Below, one piece after another: positions 8,564-16,830 of a stretch of 41,491 nt of DNA. Positions within the stretch are counted from its first letter, which is position 1. Each line of letters starts with the position of its first letter. A program made the position numbers and the translations under genes. This stretch comes from a bacterium (GTDB lineage: Bacteria; Hydrothermota; DG-26; JAUXAN01). The stretch is from assembly GCA_030619885.1 (NCBI GenBank), contig JAUXAN010000020.1, positions 1 to 41,491 of the forward strand, written 5' to 3'. A model generated the notes under the pieces. It made no database searches and was not told the origin of the DNA. It worked only from the letters and a program-made list of their open reading frames with translations.

Positions 8564-8763
8564 CACCTACGGACCGTATGGCAGGATTCGTATGGAACGG
8601 ATACTGAGATGATAATCAGTGGTTTCTTTTCACTTGACAGAGGGTTTTATAGTAGTAGAATTATTGTATTAACAACAGTCCATACGGTCGCCCGACCCGT
8701 TCATACGGTTGCCCCTACGGGATCGTATGACAGACCCGTCCGTTCCGCAGGATCCGTATGGAT
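8564..8763. repeat. cluster of CCATACGG/CCGTATGG palindromic repeats
   Basis: Cores at 8574-8581 (CCGTATGG), 8680-8687 (CCATACGG), 8702-8708 (CATACGG) and 8754-8761 (CCGTATGG). The 8680 and 8754 cores face each other and bound an 82-base unit rich in GACCCGT and ACGGG blocks. On the - strand its beginning (CCATACGGATCCTGCGGAA) closely matches 40906-40924. A promoter candidate for the next gene lies between two cores. Confidence 0.75.
8634..8661 (+). promoter_or_regulatory. candidate sigma-70-type promoter for the regulator gene
   Basis: TTGACA (8634-8639), 16-base spacer, TAGAAT (8656-8661). It lies 119 bases before the regulator start and would give a leader containing the 8680-8761 palindrome. 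Confidence 0.5.
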
Positions 8764-8780
8764 ATGGTTGGATTTTTTGA

Positions 8781-11700
8781 ATGCTTATTGATGCAAAATA
8801 CAGAGTGCTTGCCAATCTTGGTTCAGGAAGCGGTGGAACCGTCTATAAGGTTAAAGACAAACTCACCAATGATATTCTTGCCTTAAAACTCTGCTCTTCA
8901 AAAAAATTTGAAAAGCTAAATCTTCTCAAATCCGACTTTTTCACACTGCGCAATCTGAACCATCCTAATATAGTCAGAGTTGTTGATTTCAAGAGGACAT
9001 CAGATGATAAATGCCATTTTACTATGGAATTTATAGATGGCGAAAACATCTTCAATTTCTTCAAAAAGAGAAAGGAGTTAGACGCCATTTACCCCGTTCT
9101 TGCCCAGGTTCTCAACGGTCTGAGCTACATACACAATAAAGGACTTGTTCACAGCGACATAAAACCGGAGAACATACTCGTATCAATAAGCAAAGACGAT
9201 AAGGCGACCCTAAAGGGCAACTTGGAAGTAAAACTGCTCGATTTCGGTTTAGCGAGAGGACTCACAGCACCTGCTGATATAAGAGGGACTCTTTCCTATA
9301 TCGCCCCTGAAGTCCTTCAATGTGGACGTGGAGACAGGAGGTCAGACCTCTACTCCCTAGGAATGGTCTTGTATGAAATCCTTGCAAATAGAAGAATAGC
9401 CTACACTCTAAATAAGTTGCCACCAGTTGAAAGAGACATCCCAGATGAATTTTTAGCCATTGTTACAAAACTCATTAAAAAAGAGCCGGAGAAAAGATAC
9501 TATTCGGTAGGAGAGGTCATCGAAGACCTGTCTCAGATTTATCCGTCCTTACCGGAGATTGAAGTCAAACCATCAACTTTATCGAGTCCTACGATAGGAC
9601 GAGAAAGAGAACTTTTTAGACTTTATGAACTTGCCGAGGAGGCGAAAACTGAAGGTCAGATAGTCTTTATCTCTGGCGAGCGTGGAATAGGTAAATCGAG
9701 GATTTTACAGGAATTCAAATTTGAATGTCAGAAAAAAGATATCTTTGTAACCTATATCAGGTGCGGAGAAAGAGAAAATAGACCTTTTGCCCTTTTAAAA
9801 CGAATCTTTGAAGAGAGCCAACTACCAATGCGTATATTTACAACAAAAAGTCCACTGTCTGGTGAGTCAGCAAAATTTAAAATCTTTGAAGAAGCATCAA
9901 ACCAGTTGAGAAAACTTTCAAAGAAACACCATCCTTTGACAGTTCTTGTTGATGATATTGAACTTGCTGACAATCTCAGTATCGAATTTCTCGCTTACTT
10001 CTCTTACGAACTGAATGAAAATGGTATTCTCTTCGTTGGAACCTTTGAGGATGAAAAATCGCTCTCTCCAATTTTTGAGAAGATAAAAGGCGAGAAATTC
10101 CTGATAGAGATGGAATTGAAAAAACTCGACCTTTCCCAAACCATCTCTATGGTTTCTTACATACTCTCATCAAAAGATTTAAACAATATCGGAGAATGGG
10201 TATATGGGAAGACAGGCGGTAATCCCCTCTTCATTGAACAGACAGTAGAACATCTTCTCAAATCCAATATCCTCATTAAAAAAATCGATGGGTGGCATTT
10301 GGAAATAGAAAGGCTGGAGGAAATAAGACCTGTGCTTTCTATCGAGGACGCGATAGATGTGATGCTCAAAAATTTAGAGCAAGATGAAATAGAATTTTTG
10401 AAATCTGCTGCCATTATGGGTGAACGTTTCAACATTGATGTTCTTTACAAATTTTTAGGTCTGGACGAACCGACCTTTTTTACTCTACTAAATAGACTCC
10501 GTATTAAAGACTTAATAAGAGAGGACGCCCAGTCAAACTATGCATTCTCGCATGGATGGATGCGTAACATTCTTTATGCTAAAATTGATAATAGAGAAGT
10601 GCTTCATAAGAAGGTATTTTCACTATCAAAGGATGACCCACAAGCCGACAATGTCTCATTAGCATACCAGAGTCTAAAAGGTGGATTGAGAGAGGAGGCA
10701 TACGATTATTTAGTCAAAGCAGGAAAAGAGGCGAAGGGGAATTATGCAAATGAATCTGCCCTCAAATATTTCAAGGAAGCACTGAATATAAAAGAGTCTT
10801 CTACAATCTATGAGAGTATTGGTGATATATGCAGTATAACCGGTGCATACGAGGAGGCACTACGAAATTACAACTTTGCTTTGAAAAACAAACCTGACTC
10901 ACAGATATATCTAAAAATCGGAAGGGTTTACAGGAACAGGGGTGACCTTAAAAATGCGATTTCATATTTTGACAAAGGACTTATAGAATCGCCCTTATCG
11001 AAATCACACATAGAAATTCTGAATGAAAAAGTATGGACATATTTGCAGAAATCTGACTTCCCAAAGGCTCTAAAGTATTGCACTGAGGCAAAAGAAAAGG
11101 CTGAAAAGTTCAAAGATAAACCTTTGCTGGCTGATATATACCATAATATGGGAGAGATCGCATTTAGAAAAAATAATTATGAAGAAGCCGAAGGATACTT
11201 TCGTGAAAGTATAAAGATAAAGAAAACATTTAAAGATGATTATAAAATTGCTCTCTCTTACAATAACCTGGCAATCTTGTTCTGGAGAAAAGGAGATTTA
11301 AAGATTGCGGAGAGATATTATAAGATCAGTCTCGGTTTAATGAGAAAGATTGGACATATTAAAATGACTGCCATTGCTAATAGCAATCTCGGAATTATTT
11401 ACCGAAATATGTGGGAGTGGGATAAAGCTGTTGACTGTTATGAGAAGAGCTGTGATATATTTAAAAAAATTGGCGACAAAAAATCTCTGGCAATTGTGTA
11501 TAATAATATAGCCAGTATATATCATTATAAAACAAATTGGAATAAAGCAATTGAGTGCTATGAAAAAAGTTTGAAAATCAGAGAAGAATTGGAGGATGAG
11601 AGAAGTATCGCTGTGGTCCTCAATAATCTGGCAAATGTGTACATAGAGATAGATGAGCCAGATAAGGTAAAGAGATACATAGATAAAGCATTAAAGTTGA

Positions 11701-13751
11701 GAAAAAAGGCAAACGACCTCAATGGTATGGCATATTCACTTCTCACCCTATCACTTTATTATGAATCAATGAAAGACTGGAAAGACTCTAAAAAAACTCT
11801 GAACCAGAGTTTAAGATTGTTTAAAAAAACCAATAATAAATCGGGGGTTGCATCTGTATACTCTTCTTTTGCCAGAATTTACCAGGATTCTGCCAAATCT
11901 GAAGAATACGCCAAGAAGGCGTATAGACTATTTAAAGACTTGAAAGATGAATGGGAAATTGGAAAAATTAAAAGGATTCGTGGTATGATTTATGCCGAAA
12001 AGGATGAAGGAAATAGAGCAGAGAGTTCTTTTAAAGAGAGCGAAGAAATTTTTAGAAAACTCCGAGTAGAGTATGAATTAGCCAGAACACTTTTTGAATC
12101 TGCCAAATTTAATTTGAAACGATGGGAAAAGAAAAGAGAACCTGCTGAACTCAAAACCGCTTATTCTCATCTAAAAGAAGCAGAGGAGATATTTCAACGA
12201 CTGGAGTTGAATAAAAAGTTCGAAGAGATTCATAGCCTTTACAGGGAAACCCTCGATGAGATTTCATTAGCCTATATACCATCAATTACAAGAAAAGACC
12301 AACTCAATATCCTTTACGAAGTGAGTAAAGTTATAAATTCGATTCTGAACTTGCAGTCTCTTTTTAACACCGTCATAAATCTGGTCATAAACCTGTTTAA
12401 TGCCGAAAGGGGAGTTCTGCTTCTCTTTGATGAAAAAACAGGAACATTGAGGCTCAGAGCAGGTAAAAAGATAGATGATGTTATCATAAAAGATGCTGCC
12501 AGATTGTCAAAATCTGTGATAGAACAGGTAGCAGAAAAGGGAGAGCCTATTATATGTGAAGATGCAAGGAATGACCCAAGATTTAAAAATCGTAAAAGCG
12601 TAATCCTCCATAATATCCGCTCTCTCCTCTGTGTCCCAATAAAAATAAGGGGTAGTATAATCGGCACTATCTACATAGACAGTTCCCTGTCTAAAAATAT
12701 CTTCACTAAAGAAGATAGAGATTTCTTTATAGCACTGGCGAATTTGATTGGCGTTGCCATTGAGAATGCAAGGTTTCACAGAGATTTAGAAAAAGAATCC
12801 ACCTATCTCAAGAGAAAAATGACAAAGAGACATTCGTTTCATAATCTCGTCGGTGGAAGCGAAAAGATGCAGGATTTATACAACACCATTGAAGTGGTTG
12901 CCAATACCGATTCAACGGTTCTCATTGAAGGTGAGACTGGAACTGGAAAAGAATTGGTAGCAATGGCGCTCCACTATTCGAGCAAGAGAAGAGACGATAT
13001 CTTCATCCCTGTCTCCTGCCGTGCCATACCCGAAACCCTTTTAGAATCTGAACTCTTCGGACATTCAAAGGGCGCATTCACAGGGGCGATAAGAGACAGG
13101 AAAGGGCTGTTTGAGGAAGCAACTAACGGGACAATATTTTTAGACGAAATCGGCGATGCACCTCTATCAATACAGGCAAAACTGTTGAGAGTTCTTGAAC
13201 AGAGGGAAATAAGAAGGGTAGGAGAGAATGTATCGAGGAGAGTTGATACGAGGGTGATATGCGCCACAGCAAAAAACCTTGTAGAGGAGATTAAAAAAGG
13301 AAACTTCAGAGATGACATCTTTTTCAGGTTAAATGTGGTGAGAGTAAGAATTCCACCACTGAGGGAGAGGAAGGACGATATTTTACTCCTCGCAAAATAT
13401 TTTCAAAAATTATATTCAAAAAAAATTGGAAGCAGTGTAAGAAGCTTTACCAGTGATGCGATTGAACTACTTTTGAATTATGATTGGCCGGGTAATGTGA
13501 GAGAACTCGAAAAATCTATTGAGAGAGCCTGCATCTTTGCCGAAGGGCCAAAGATAACTGCAAAGGATATAAAATTGGTAGGACTTGAAACGGAAGAACT
13601 GAAAACCTTGAAAGAAGCAAAAGTAACGATCGAAAAAAAGATGGTCAGAAATGCACTCTTAAAGACAAAGGGAAATGTAGCAAAGGCATCCCGTGAACTG
13701 GACATAAAAAGGCAGCAACTTCAGAGACTCATCAAAAGATATGAACTTTAA
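8781..13751 (+). CDS. Ser/Thr kinase-AAA ATPase-TPR-GAF-sigma-54 activator fusion regulator
   Basis: A 1656-residue cytoplasmic regulator with no membrane segment. Residues 1-265: protein kinase with glycine loop GSGSGGTVYKV, the lysine in ILALKL, catalytic HSDIKPEN (Ser replaces the Arg of HRD, a non-RD kinase), LLDFGLAR and IAPE. Residues about 270-630: STAND/AAA ATPase, GRERE then Walker A GERGIGKS (near 300) and LTVLVDDIELAD (near 387). Residues about 640-1130: many TPRs, for example NNIASIYHYKTNWNKAIECY. Residues about 1165-1335: GAF. Residues about 1355-1580: sigma-54 activator ATPase with GETGTGKE (near 1383), GAFTGA (near 1430) and IFLDEIGDA. The C-terminus GNVAKASRELDIKRQQLQRL is a Fis-type DNA-binding helix-turn-helix. 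Family logic: a phosphorylation- and ligand-sensing hub that remodels sigma-54 polymerase. A perfect sigma-54 promoter lies 227 bases downstream. Confidence 0.95.
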   Translation: MLIDAKYRVLANLGSGSGGTVYKVKDKLTNDILALKLCSSKKFEKLNLLKSDFFTLRNLNHPNIVRVVDFKRTSDDKCHFTMEFIDGENIFNFFKKRKELDAIYPVLAQVLNGLSYIHNKGLVHSDIKPENILVSISKDDKATLKGNLEVKLLDFGLARGLTAPADIRGTLSYIAPEVLQCGRGDRRSDLYSLGMVLYEILANRRIAYTLNKLPPVERDIPDEFLAIVTKLIKKEPEKRYYSVGEVIEDLSQIYPSLPEIEVKPSTLSSPTIGRERELFRLYELAEEAKTEGQIVFISGERGIGKSRILQEFKFECQKKDIFVTYIRCGERENRPFALLKRIFEESQLPMRIFTTKSPLSGESAKFKIFEEASNQLRKLSKKHHPLTVLVDDIELADNLSIEFLAYFSYELNENGILFVGTFEDEKSLSPIFEKIKGEKFLIEMELKKLDLSQTISMVSYILSSKDLNNIGEWVYGKTGGNPLFIEQTVEHLLKSNILIKKIDGWHLEIERLEEIRPVLSIEDAIDVMLKNLEQDEIEFLKSAAIMGERFNIDVLYKFLGLDEPTFFTLLNRLRIKDLIREDAQSNYAFSHGWMRNILYAKIDNREVLHKKVFSLSKDDPQADNVSLAYQSLKGGLREEAYDYLVKAGKEAKGNYANESALKYFKEALNIKESSTIYESIGDICSITGAYEEALRNYNFALKNKPDSQIYLKIGRVYRNRGDLKNAISYFDKGLIESPLSKSHIEILNEKVWTYLQKSDFPKALKYCTEAKEKAEKFKDKPLLADIYHNMGEIAFRKNNYEEAEGYFRESIKIKKTFKDDYKIALSYNNLAILFWRKGDLKIAERYYKISLGLMRKIGHIKMTAIANSNLGIIYRNMWEWDKAVDCYEKSCDIFKKIGDKKSLAIVYNNIASIYHYKTNWNKAIECYEKSLKIREELEDERSIAVVLNNLANVYIEIDEPDKVKRYIDKALKLRKKANDLNGMAYSLLTLSLYYESMKDWKDSKKTLNQSLRLFKKTNNKSGVASVYSSFARIYQDSAKSEEYAKKAYRLFKDLKDEWEIGKIKRIRGMIYAEKDEGNRAESSFKESEEIFRKLRVEYELARTLFESAKFNLKRWEKKREPAELKTAYSHLKEAEEIFQRLELNKKFEEIHSLYRETLDEISLAYIPSITRKDQLNILYEVSKVINSILNLQSLFNTVINLVINLFNAERGVLLLFDEKTGTLRLRAGKKIDDVIIKDAARLSKSVIEQVAEKGEPIICEDARNDPRFKNRKSVILHNIRSLLCVPIKIRGSIIGTIYIDSSLSKNIFTKEDRDFFIALANLIGVAIENARFHRDLEKESTYLKRKMTKRHSFHNLVGGSEKMQDLYNTIEVVANTDSTVLIEGETGTGKELVAMALHYSSKRRDDIFIPVSCRAIPETLLESELFGHSKGAFTGAIRDRKGLFEEATNGTIFLDEIGDAPLSIQAKLLRVLEQREIRRVGENVSRRVDTRVICATAKNLVEEIKKGNFRDDIFFRLNVVRVRIPPLRERKDDILLLAKYFQKLYSKKIGSSVRSFTSDAIELLLNYDWPGNVRELEKSIERACIFAEGPKITAKDIKLVGLETEELKTLKEAKVTIEKKMVRNALLKTKGNVAKASRELDIKRQQLQRLIKRYEL

Positions 13752-13863
13752 CCACCCTCGACACCACTCTTGCATATTACATTTCTTCATATTTCATAAT
13801 ATATAATCCTGTTCATCCCGTCAAATTTTTAATATTTCTCCTATGTCTTTTAATCTGCATCCT

Positions 13864-13886
13864 AAGTGCAACTAATTGTTGCACTT
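13864..13886 (+). terminator. perfect hairpin: regulator-gene terminator or activator site
   Basis: Arms AAGTGCAAC (13864-13872) and GTTGCACTT (13878-13886) pair over 9 bp around a 5-base loop; the right arm runs into TTTTT and then a further T-rich stretch, which fits a Rho-independent terminator. The same palindrome, TGCAAC-N5-GTTGCA, has the architecture of sigma-54 activator (NtrC-like) operators and is centred about 130 bases before the predicted sigma-54 start site, so it may have either or both roles. Confidence 0.7.
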
Positions 13887-13925
13887 TTTAATTTTTAGTA
13901 AAAAATACCGAAAAACAACTTTGTC

Positions 13926-13954
13926 TATAACTCCTTGATAATTAAAGAGTTATA
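13926..13954. promoter_or_regulatory. inverted repeat upstream of the sigma-54 promoter
   Basis: TATAACTC (13926-13933) and GAGTTATA (13947-13954) are perfect inverted arms 13 bases apart, centred about 65 bases before the predicted start site. A dimeric regulator could bind here; whether it is the neighbouring Fis-type protein is inference. Confidence 0.45.
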
Positions 13955-13977
13955 TGAATTGAAATTCTTTCATCACT

Positions 13978-13994
13978 TTGGCACAGAATTTGCT
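13978..13994 (+). promoter_or_regulatory. sigma-54 (-24/-12) promoter
   Basis: TTGGCAC-N4-TTTGCT, i.e. TGGCAC-N5-TTGCT, matches the sigma-54 consensus exactly with the required 12-base distance between the GG (-24) and GC (-12) elements. The predicted start site is near 14005, 18 bases before the peptide gene. It is the only perfect match I noticed in the window and lies directly after the gene for a sigma-54 activator. Confidence 0.85.
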
Positions 13995-14022
13995 ATTATA
14001 AAATAATAAAAGGAGGGATAGT

Positions 14023-14163
14023 ATGAAAAAGTTAATTCTTTCTTTAGTGGCAGTTCTGTTCGTTCTCACTGCCTATGCGTTTGCAGGGCTCCAACCTAAT
14101 CAGGAGGAAGAACCGATACCTATGCCGCCGGCATCTGGTAATGTGTGGTTGAATCCACAATAA
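14023..14163 (+). CDS. 46-residue secreted peptide precursor under sigma-54 control
   Basis: A short gene with an ideal AAAGGAGGG ribosome site 5-6 bases before ATG. The product begins with a classic Sec signal peptide: two lysines, a hydrophobic core (LILSLVAVLFVLTAY) and an AFA cleavage site at residues 19-21. The remaining 25 residues (GLQPNQEEEPIPMPPASGNV and five more, ending LNPQ) are acidic, proline-rich and free of cysteine. The gene has its own sigma-54 promoter and terminator, so it is a dedicated single-gene transcript. I recognise no family. Roles as a signalling peptide, secreted stress peptide or envelope factor are all open; regulation by the upstream fusion protein is inferred from position. 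Confidence 0.82.
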   Translation: MKKLILSLVAVLFVLTAYAFAGLQPNQEEEPIPMPPASGNVWLNPQ

Positions 14164-14228
14164 GATTTAGCATGGAGGAATGATGTTGGGAGATTATTCT
14201 CCTACAATACTACCCTCCATACCCTCCG

Positions 14229-14260
14229 GGGGATGGGAAAAACTCCATCCCCTTTTTTTT
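14229..14260 (+). terminator. Rho-independent terminator of the peptide gene
   Basis: GGGGATGG (14229-14236) pairs perfectly with CCATCCCC (14245-14252) around an 8-base loop and is followed by eight T. A very strong terminator, 65 bases after the peptide stop codon. Confidence 0.93.
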
Positions 14261-14289
14261 GTGAACTTGAAGACCTGACCCCAAAACCC

Positions 14290-14428
14290 AAACATAGAGA
14301 TAAAGATTTTAATAGACACTGATTTACACTGATGGCCACAGAAGAACTATAGTCATTAGTGAGAATAAAAATACCAATGACTTGCAACGAATATCTGTCC
14401 ATTCCATACGGTCGCAGACCCGTATGGG
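14290..14428 (+). repeat. composite intergenic repeat, copy D
   Basis: Bases 14390-14428 (39 bp) are the exact reverse complement of 27483-27521 and contain the CCATACGG (14404-14411) / CCGTATGG (14420-14427) palindrome. At the other end AAACATAG (14290-14297) and TAAAGATTTTAATAGACA (14301-14318) are also matched, inverted, at 27558-27587. The middle differs in length and sequence. It looks like a non-autonomous element with conserved ends and a variable core. Confidence 0.8.
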
Positions 14429-14442
14429 TGTTTTCTTTTTTC

Positions 14443-14471
14443 TTGACACTTTGAAAAAGATTTTATATTTA
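14443..14471 (+). promoter_or_regulatory. candidate sigma-70-type promoter of acyl-CoA dehydrogenase
   Basis: TTGACA (14443-14448) followed by overlapping -10 options TATATT (14464-14469, 15-base spacer) and TATTTA (14466-14471, 17-base spacer). It begins 15 bases after the composite repeat. Confidence 0.6.
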
Positions 14472-14490
14472 ACAGAAGAAAGGAGGTTTT

Positions 14491-15633
14491 ATGGATTTTG
14501 ATTTGAATGCAGATCAGAAGATGATTCAGGATATGGTGAGAAAATTCGCTGACACTGAACTGGAACCTTTTGCAGCTGAAATAGATAAAACACAGGAATT
14601 CCCATGGGAAAATCTGAAAAAGATGGCAAAACTTGGACTTTTGGGGATAGTGATTCCAGAAGAGTATGGTGGTGCAGGTTCCGATTTTGTATCCCTGGCT
14701 GTTGCCGTCGAAGAGATATCGAGGGTATGTGCGAGTACAGGCGTAATAGTAGCGGTGAACAACTCCCTCACAGCATATCCAATTCATCATTTCGGGAATG
14801 AAGAACAACGGAAGAAATATTTGCCGCTGTTATGTAAGGGCGAGAAACTTGGTGCGTTAGGCATCACCGAACCGAATGCAGGTTCTGATGTGGTTGCGAT
14901 GGAGACCACAGCAAAATTAGAAGGCGACCACTATATCTTGAACGGGACGAAGAGGTTCATTACCAATGGGGGAGAGGCTGGGATTTTCGTTATCTTCGCC
15001 TATACAGATAAGGAGAAAGGACACAAGGGTATAGATGCATTCATAGTTGAGAAAGATGCCCCTGGATTCAGTGTTGGAAAACACGAAGATTTGATGGGCA
15101 TAAGGGCAACTGCGAACTGTGAGTTGATGTTCGATGACTGTAAGATTCCAAAAGAAAATCTTCTTGGAGAAGAGGGGCAGGGATTCAAGATATGTATGCA
15201 CACACTGGATGTTTCGAGAATCGATATCGGTGCACAGGCAGTAGGACTTGCCCAGGGTGCACTCGATGCTGCAGTTAAATATTCGAAAGAGAGAAAGGCA
15301 TTTGGAAAACCAATCTGTGAATTCGAGATGGTTCAATCTATGCTTGCGGAAATGGCAACACAGATCTCCGCTGCACGCTTTTTGGTTTACTACGCTGCAT
15401 TTGTGAAAGATAAAGGCGTGCCAAGGTTCTCAAAAGAAGCGGCGATGTCCAAGTGGTTTGCATCGGAAATGGTGGTGAATGTGACAAGAAAGGCAACCCA
15501 GATTTATGGGGGGTATGGATATACAAAAGATTATGCGGTTGAGAGGTATTACAGAGATGCGAAAATTATGGAACTCTATGAAGGAACATCGGAGATACAG
15601 AAGATAGTGATAGCGCGAAGCCTCCTGGCGTAG
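14491..15633 (+). CDS. acyl-CoA dehydrogenase (short-chain/butyryl-CoA type)
   Basis: FAD-dependent acyl-CoA dehydrogenase of 380 residues, the normal length for the short-chain branch. It oxidises an acyl-CoA to the 2-enoyl-CoA and passes electrons to ETF. Family marks are GALGITEPNAGSDVVAMETT, the flavin-region KRFITNGGEA, YSKERKAFGKPICEFEMVQ, and the C-terminal IYGGYGYTKDYAVERYYRDA. The catalytic base is probably Glu364 in ELYEGTSEIQK. AGGAGG precedes ATG. It heads a run of electron-transfer genes (Fe-S protein, EtfBA, HdrA fusion), so its electrons probably go through that chain. Exact chain-length preference cannot be fixed; butyryl-, isobutyryl- or branched acyl-CoA are all compatible. 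Confidence 0.96.
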   Translation: MDFDLNADQKMIQDMVRKFADTELEPFAAEIDKTQEFPWENLKKMAKLGLLGIVIPEEYGGAGSDFVSLAVAVEEISRVCASTGVIVAVNNSLTAYPIHHFGNEEQRKKYLPLLCKGEKLGALGITEPNAGSDVVAMETTAKLEGDHYILNGTKRFITNGGEAGIFVIFAYTDKEKGHKGIDAFIVEKDAPGFSVGKHEDLMGIRATANCELMFDDCKIPKENLLGEEGQGFKICMHTLDVSRIDIGAQAVGLAQGALDAAVKYSKERKAFGKPICEFEMVQSMLAEMATQISAARFLVYYAAFVKDKGVPRFSKEAAMSKWFASEMVVNVTRKATQIYGGYGYTKDYAVERYYRDAKIMELYEGTSEIQKIVIARSLLA

Positions 15634-15718
15634 AAACACATAAGTAGATCACTTTAATTTTTAGCCTTTTTAGACATCCCCATACTTGCTCTGTGAGTAA
15701 TGTCCAATTTTTGAAGAG

Positions 15719-16822
15719 ATGTTAAATCTTGTTGAGAAGTATAGTCTCTTGGGTTGTATACAGTGCGGAAGATGCACCGGTGGTTGTCCTGTGGCTCTTA
15801 AATCTTCACTCAATATCAGAGGTATCATCTATAATGCCATTATCGGAGAGGAATTGGGTTTCGCTCCAGAATTCTGGGACTGCACTACCTGTTCTACCTG
15901 CACATCCAGATGTCCTAAAGGGGTGCAGCCCGTAGATGTTATTGTTGGTCTACGCTCAATCCAGATAGAAAGTGGCCGAGTTCAACCTACCATCAAAGAT
16001 ACACTGGAAAGTGTGTTTAAATATGGGAATCCATGGGGAAGAATTAGAGAGAAGAGGTCTGATTGGGCAAAAGAACTCGATATGAAGAATATCGATGAAG
16101 GTGCAGCCATTCTCTGGTTCGTTGGCTGTACACCAGCATACGATCCTCGGGTTCAACAAATTGCAAGGAGCCTCTTCAGCATATTTAAAAAAACTGGGAT
16201 GAACTTCGGAACACTTGGAAATGAGGAGACCTGTTGTGGGAATGAAGTGCGAAGAATGGGTGAGGAGGGGTTGTTTGAAATTCTAGTAGAGGATAATTTA
16301 AAAATTTTCAGAAAATATCAGTTCAAACAGTTGGTAACCACTTCCCCCCATTGTTACAACACCTTCAAGAATGAATATGAGGGATTAGATTGGGATCTCC
16401 ACCACTATACACAGTTTCTCTCATCATTGATTGAGGAGAAGAGGCTCGATTTTTCAAAAGAATTGAACAAGACGGTCACATATCAGGACCCCTGTTTTTT
16501 GGGCAAACAGAATAAGGTCTATGATGAACCGCGAAGTGTCTTAAAAGCAATTCCAGGTATAAAATTTATTGAATTTGATAGATCGAGAGAGAGGAGTCTA
16601 TGCTGTGAGGGTGGAGGTGGAAGGATGTGGATAGAGGCATCTAAGGAAGGGGAGCGACTTTCTGAGATTCGTATAAGGGATGCGGTTGAACTGGGTGCAG
16701 AGATTTTAGCTACCGCCTGTCCTTTCTGTCTTTTAACATTGGAAGATGCGGTTAAGACGACGGGTAGTGAAGGTAAAATTGAGGTCAAGGATATTGCAGA
16801 ATTGGTTGCAGAAGTGATATGA
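15719..16822 (+). CDS. soluble HdrD-like Fe-S oxidoreductase (two CCG domains)
   Basis: Protein of 367 residues resembling fused heterodisulfide reductase subunits C and B (HdrD/GlpC-type). The N-terminus carries two [4Fe-4S] motifs: C13-x2-C16-x2-C19-x3-C23 and C55-x2-C58-x2-C61-x3-C65. Two cysteine-rich CCG domains follow, with ETCCGNE in the first and RSLCCEGGGGRMW in the second, which in HdrB bind non-cubane [4Fe-4S] clusters. No membrane segment is present, unlike the membrane-bound ETF-linked relatives of syntrophs. It lies between acyl-CoA dehydrogenase and EtfBA, so passing electrons between ETF and the HdrA fusion is a reasonable inference. The start lacks a clear ribosome site (GAAGAG only). 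Confidence 0.9.
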   Translation: MLNLVEKYSLLGCIQCGRCTGGCPVALKSSLNIRGIIYNAIIGEELGFAPEFWDCTTCSTCTSRCPKGVQPVDVIVGLRSIQIESGRVQPTIKDTLESVFKYGNPWGRIREKRSDWAKELDMKNIDEGAAILWFVGCTPAYDPRVQQIARSLFSIFKKTGMNFGTLGNEETCCGNEVRRMGEEGLFEILVEDNLKIFRKYQFKQLVTTSPHCYNTFKNEYEGLDWDLHHYTQFLSSLIEEKRLDFSKELNKTVTYQDPCFLGKQNKVYDEPRSVLKAIPGIKFIEFDRSRERSLCCEGGGGRMWIEASKEGERLSEIRIRDAVELGAEILATACPFCLLTLEDAVKTTGSEGKIEVKDIAELVAEVI

Positions 16823-16830
16823 AGAGATTG

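Noticed and set aside
8564-8763. CRISPR array suggested by repeated CCATACGG units
   Set aside because: Units are irregularly spaced, palindromic and in both orientations, with no uniform spacers and no cas genes.
8609-8791. A 60-codon frame upstream of the regulator
   Set aside because: It consists of CCATACGG-type repeats (TVHTVARPVHTVAPTG) and overlaps the regulator start.
14180-14278. A 32-codon frame (MMLGDYSPTILPSIPSGGW…) after the peptide gene, near GGAGG
   Set aside because: The ribosome site is only 1-4 bases from the start, and the frame runs straight through the strong terminator, so a full product is unlikely.
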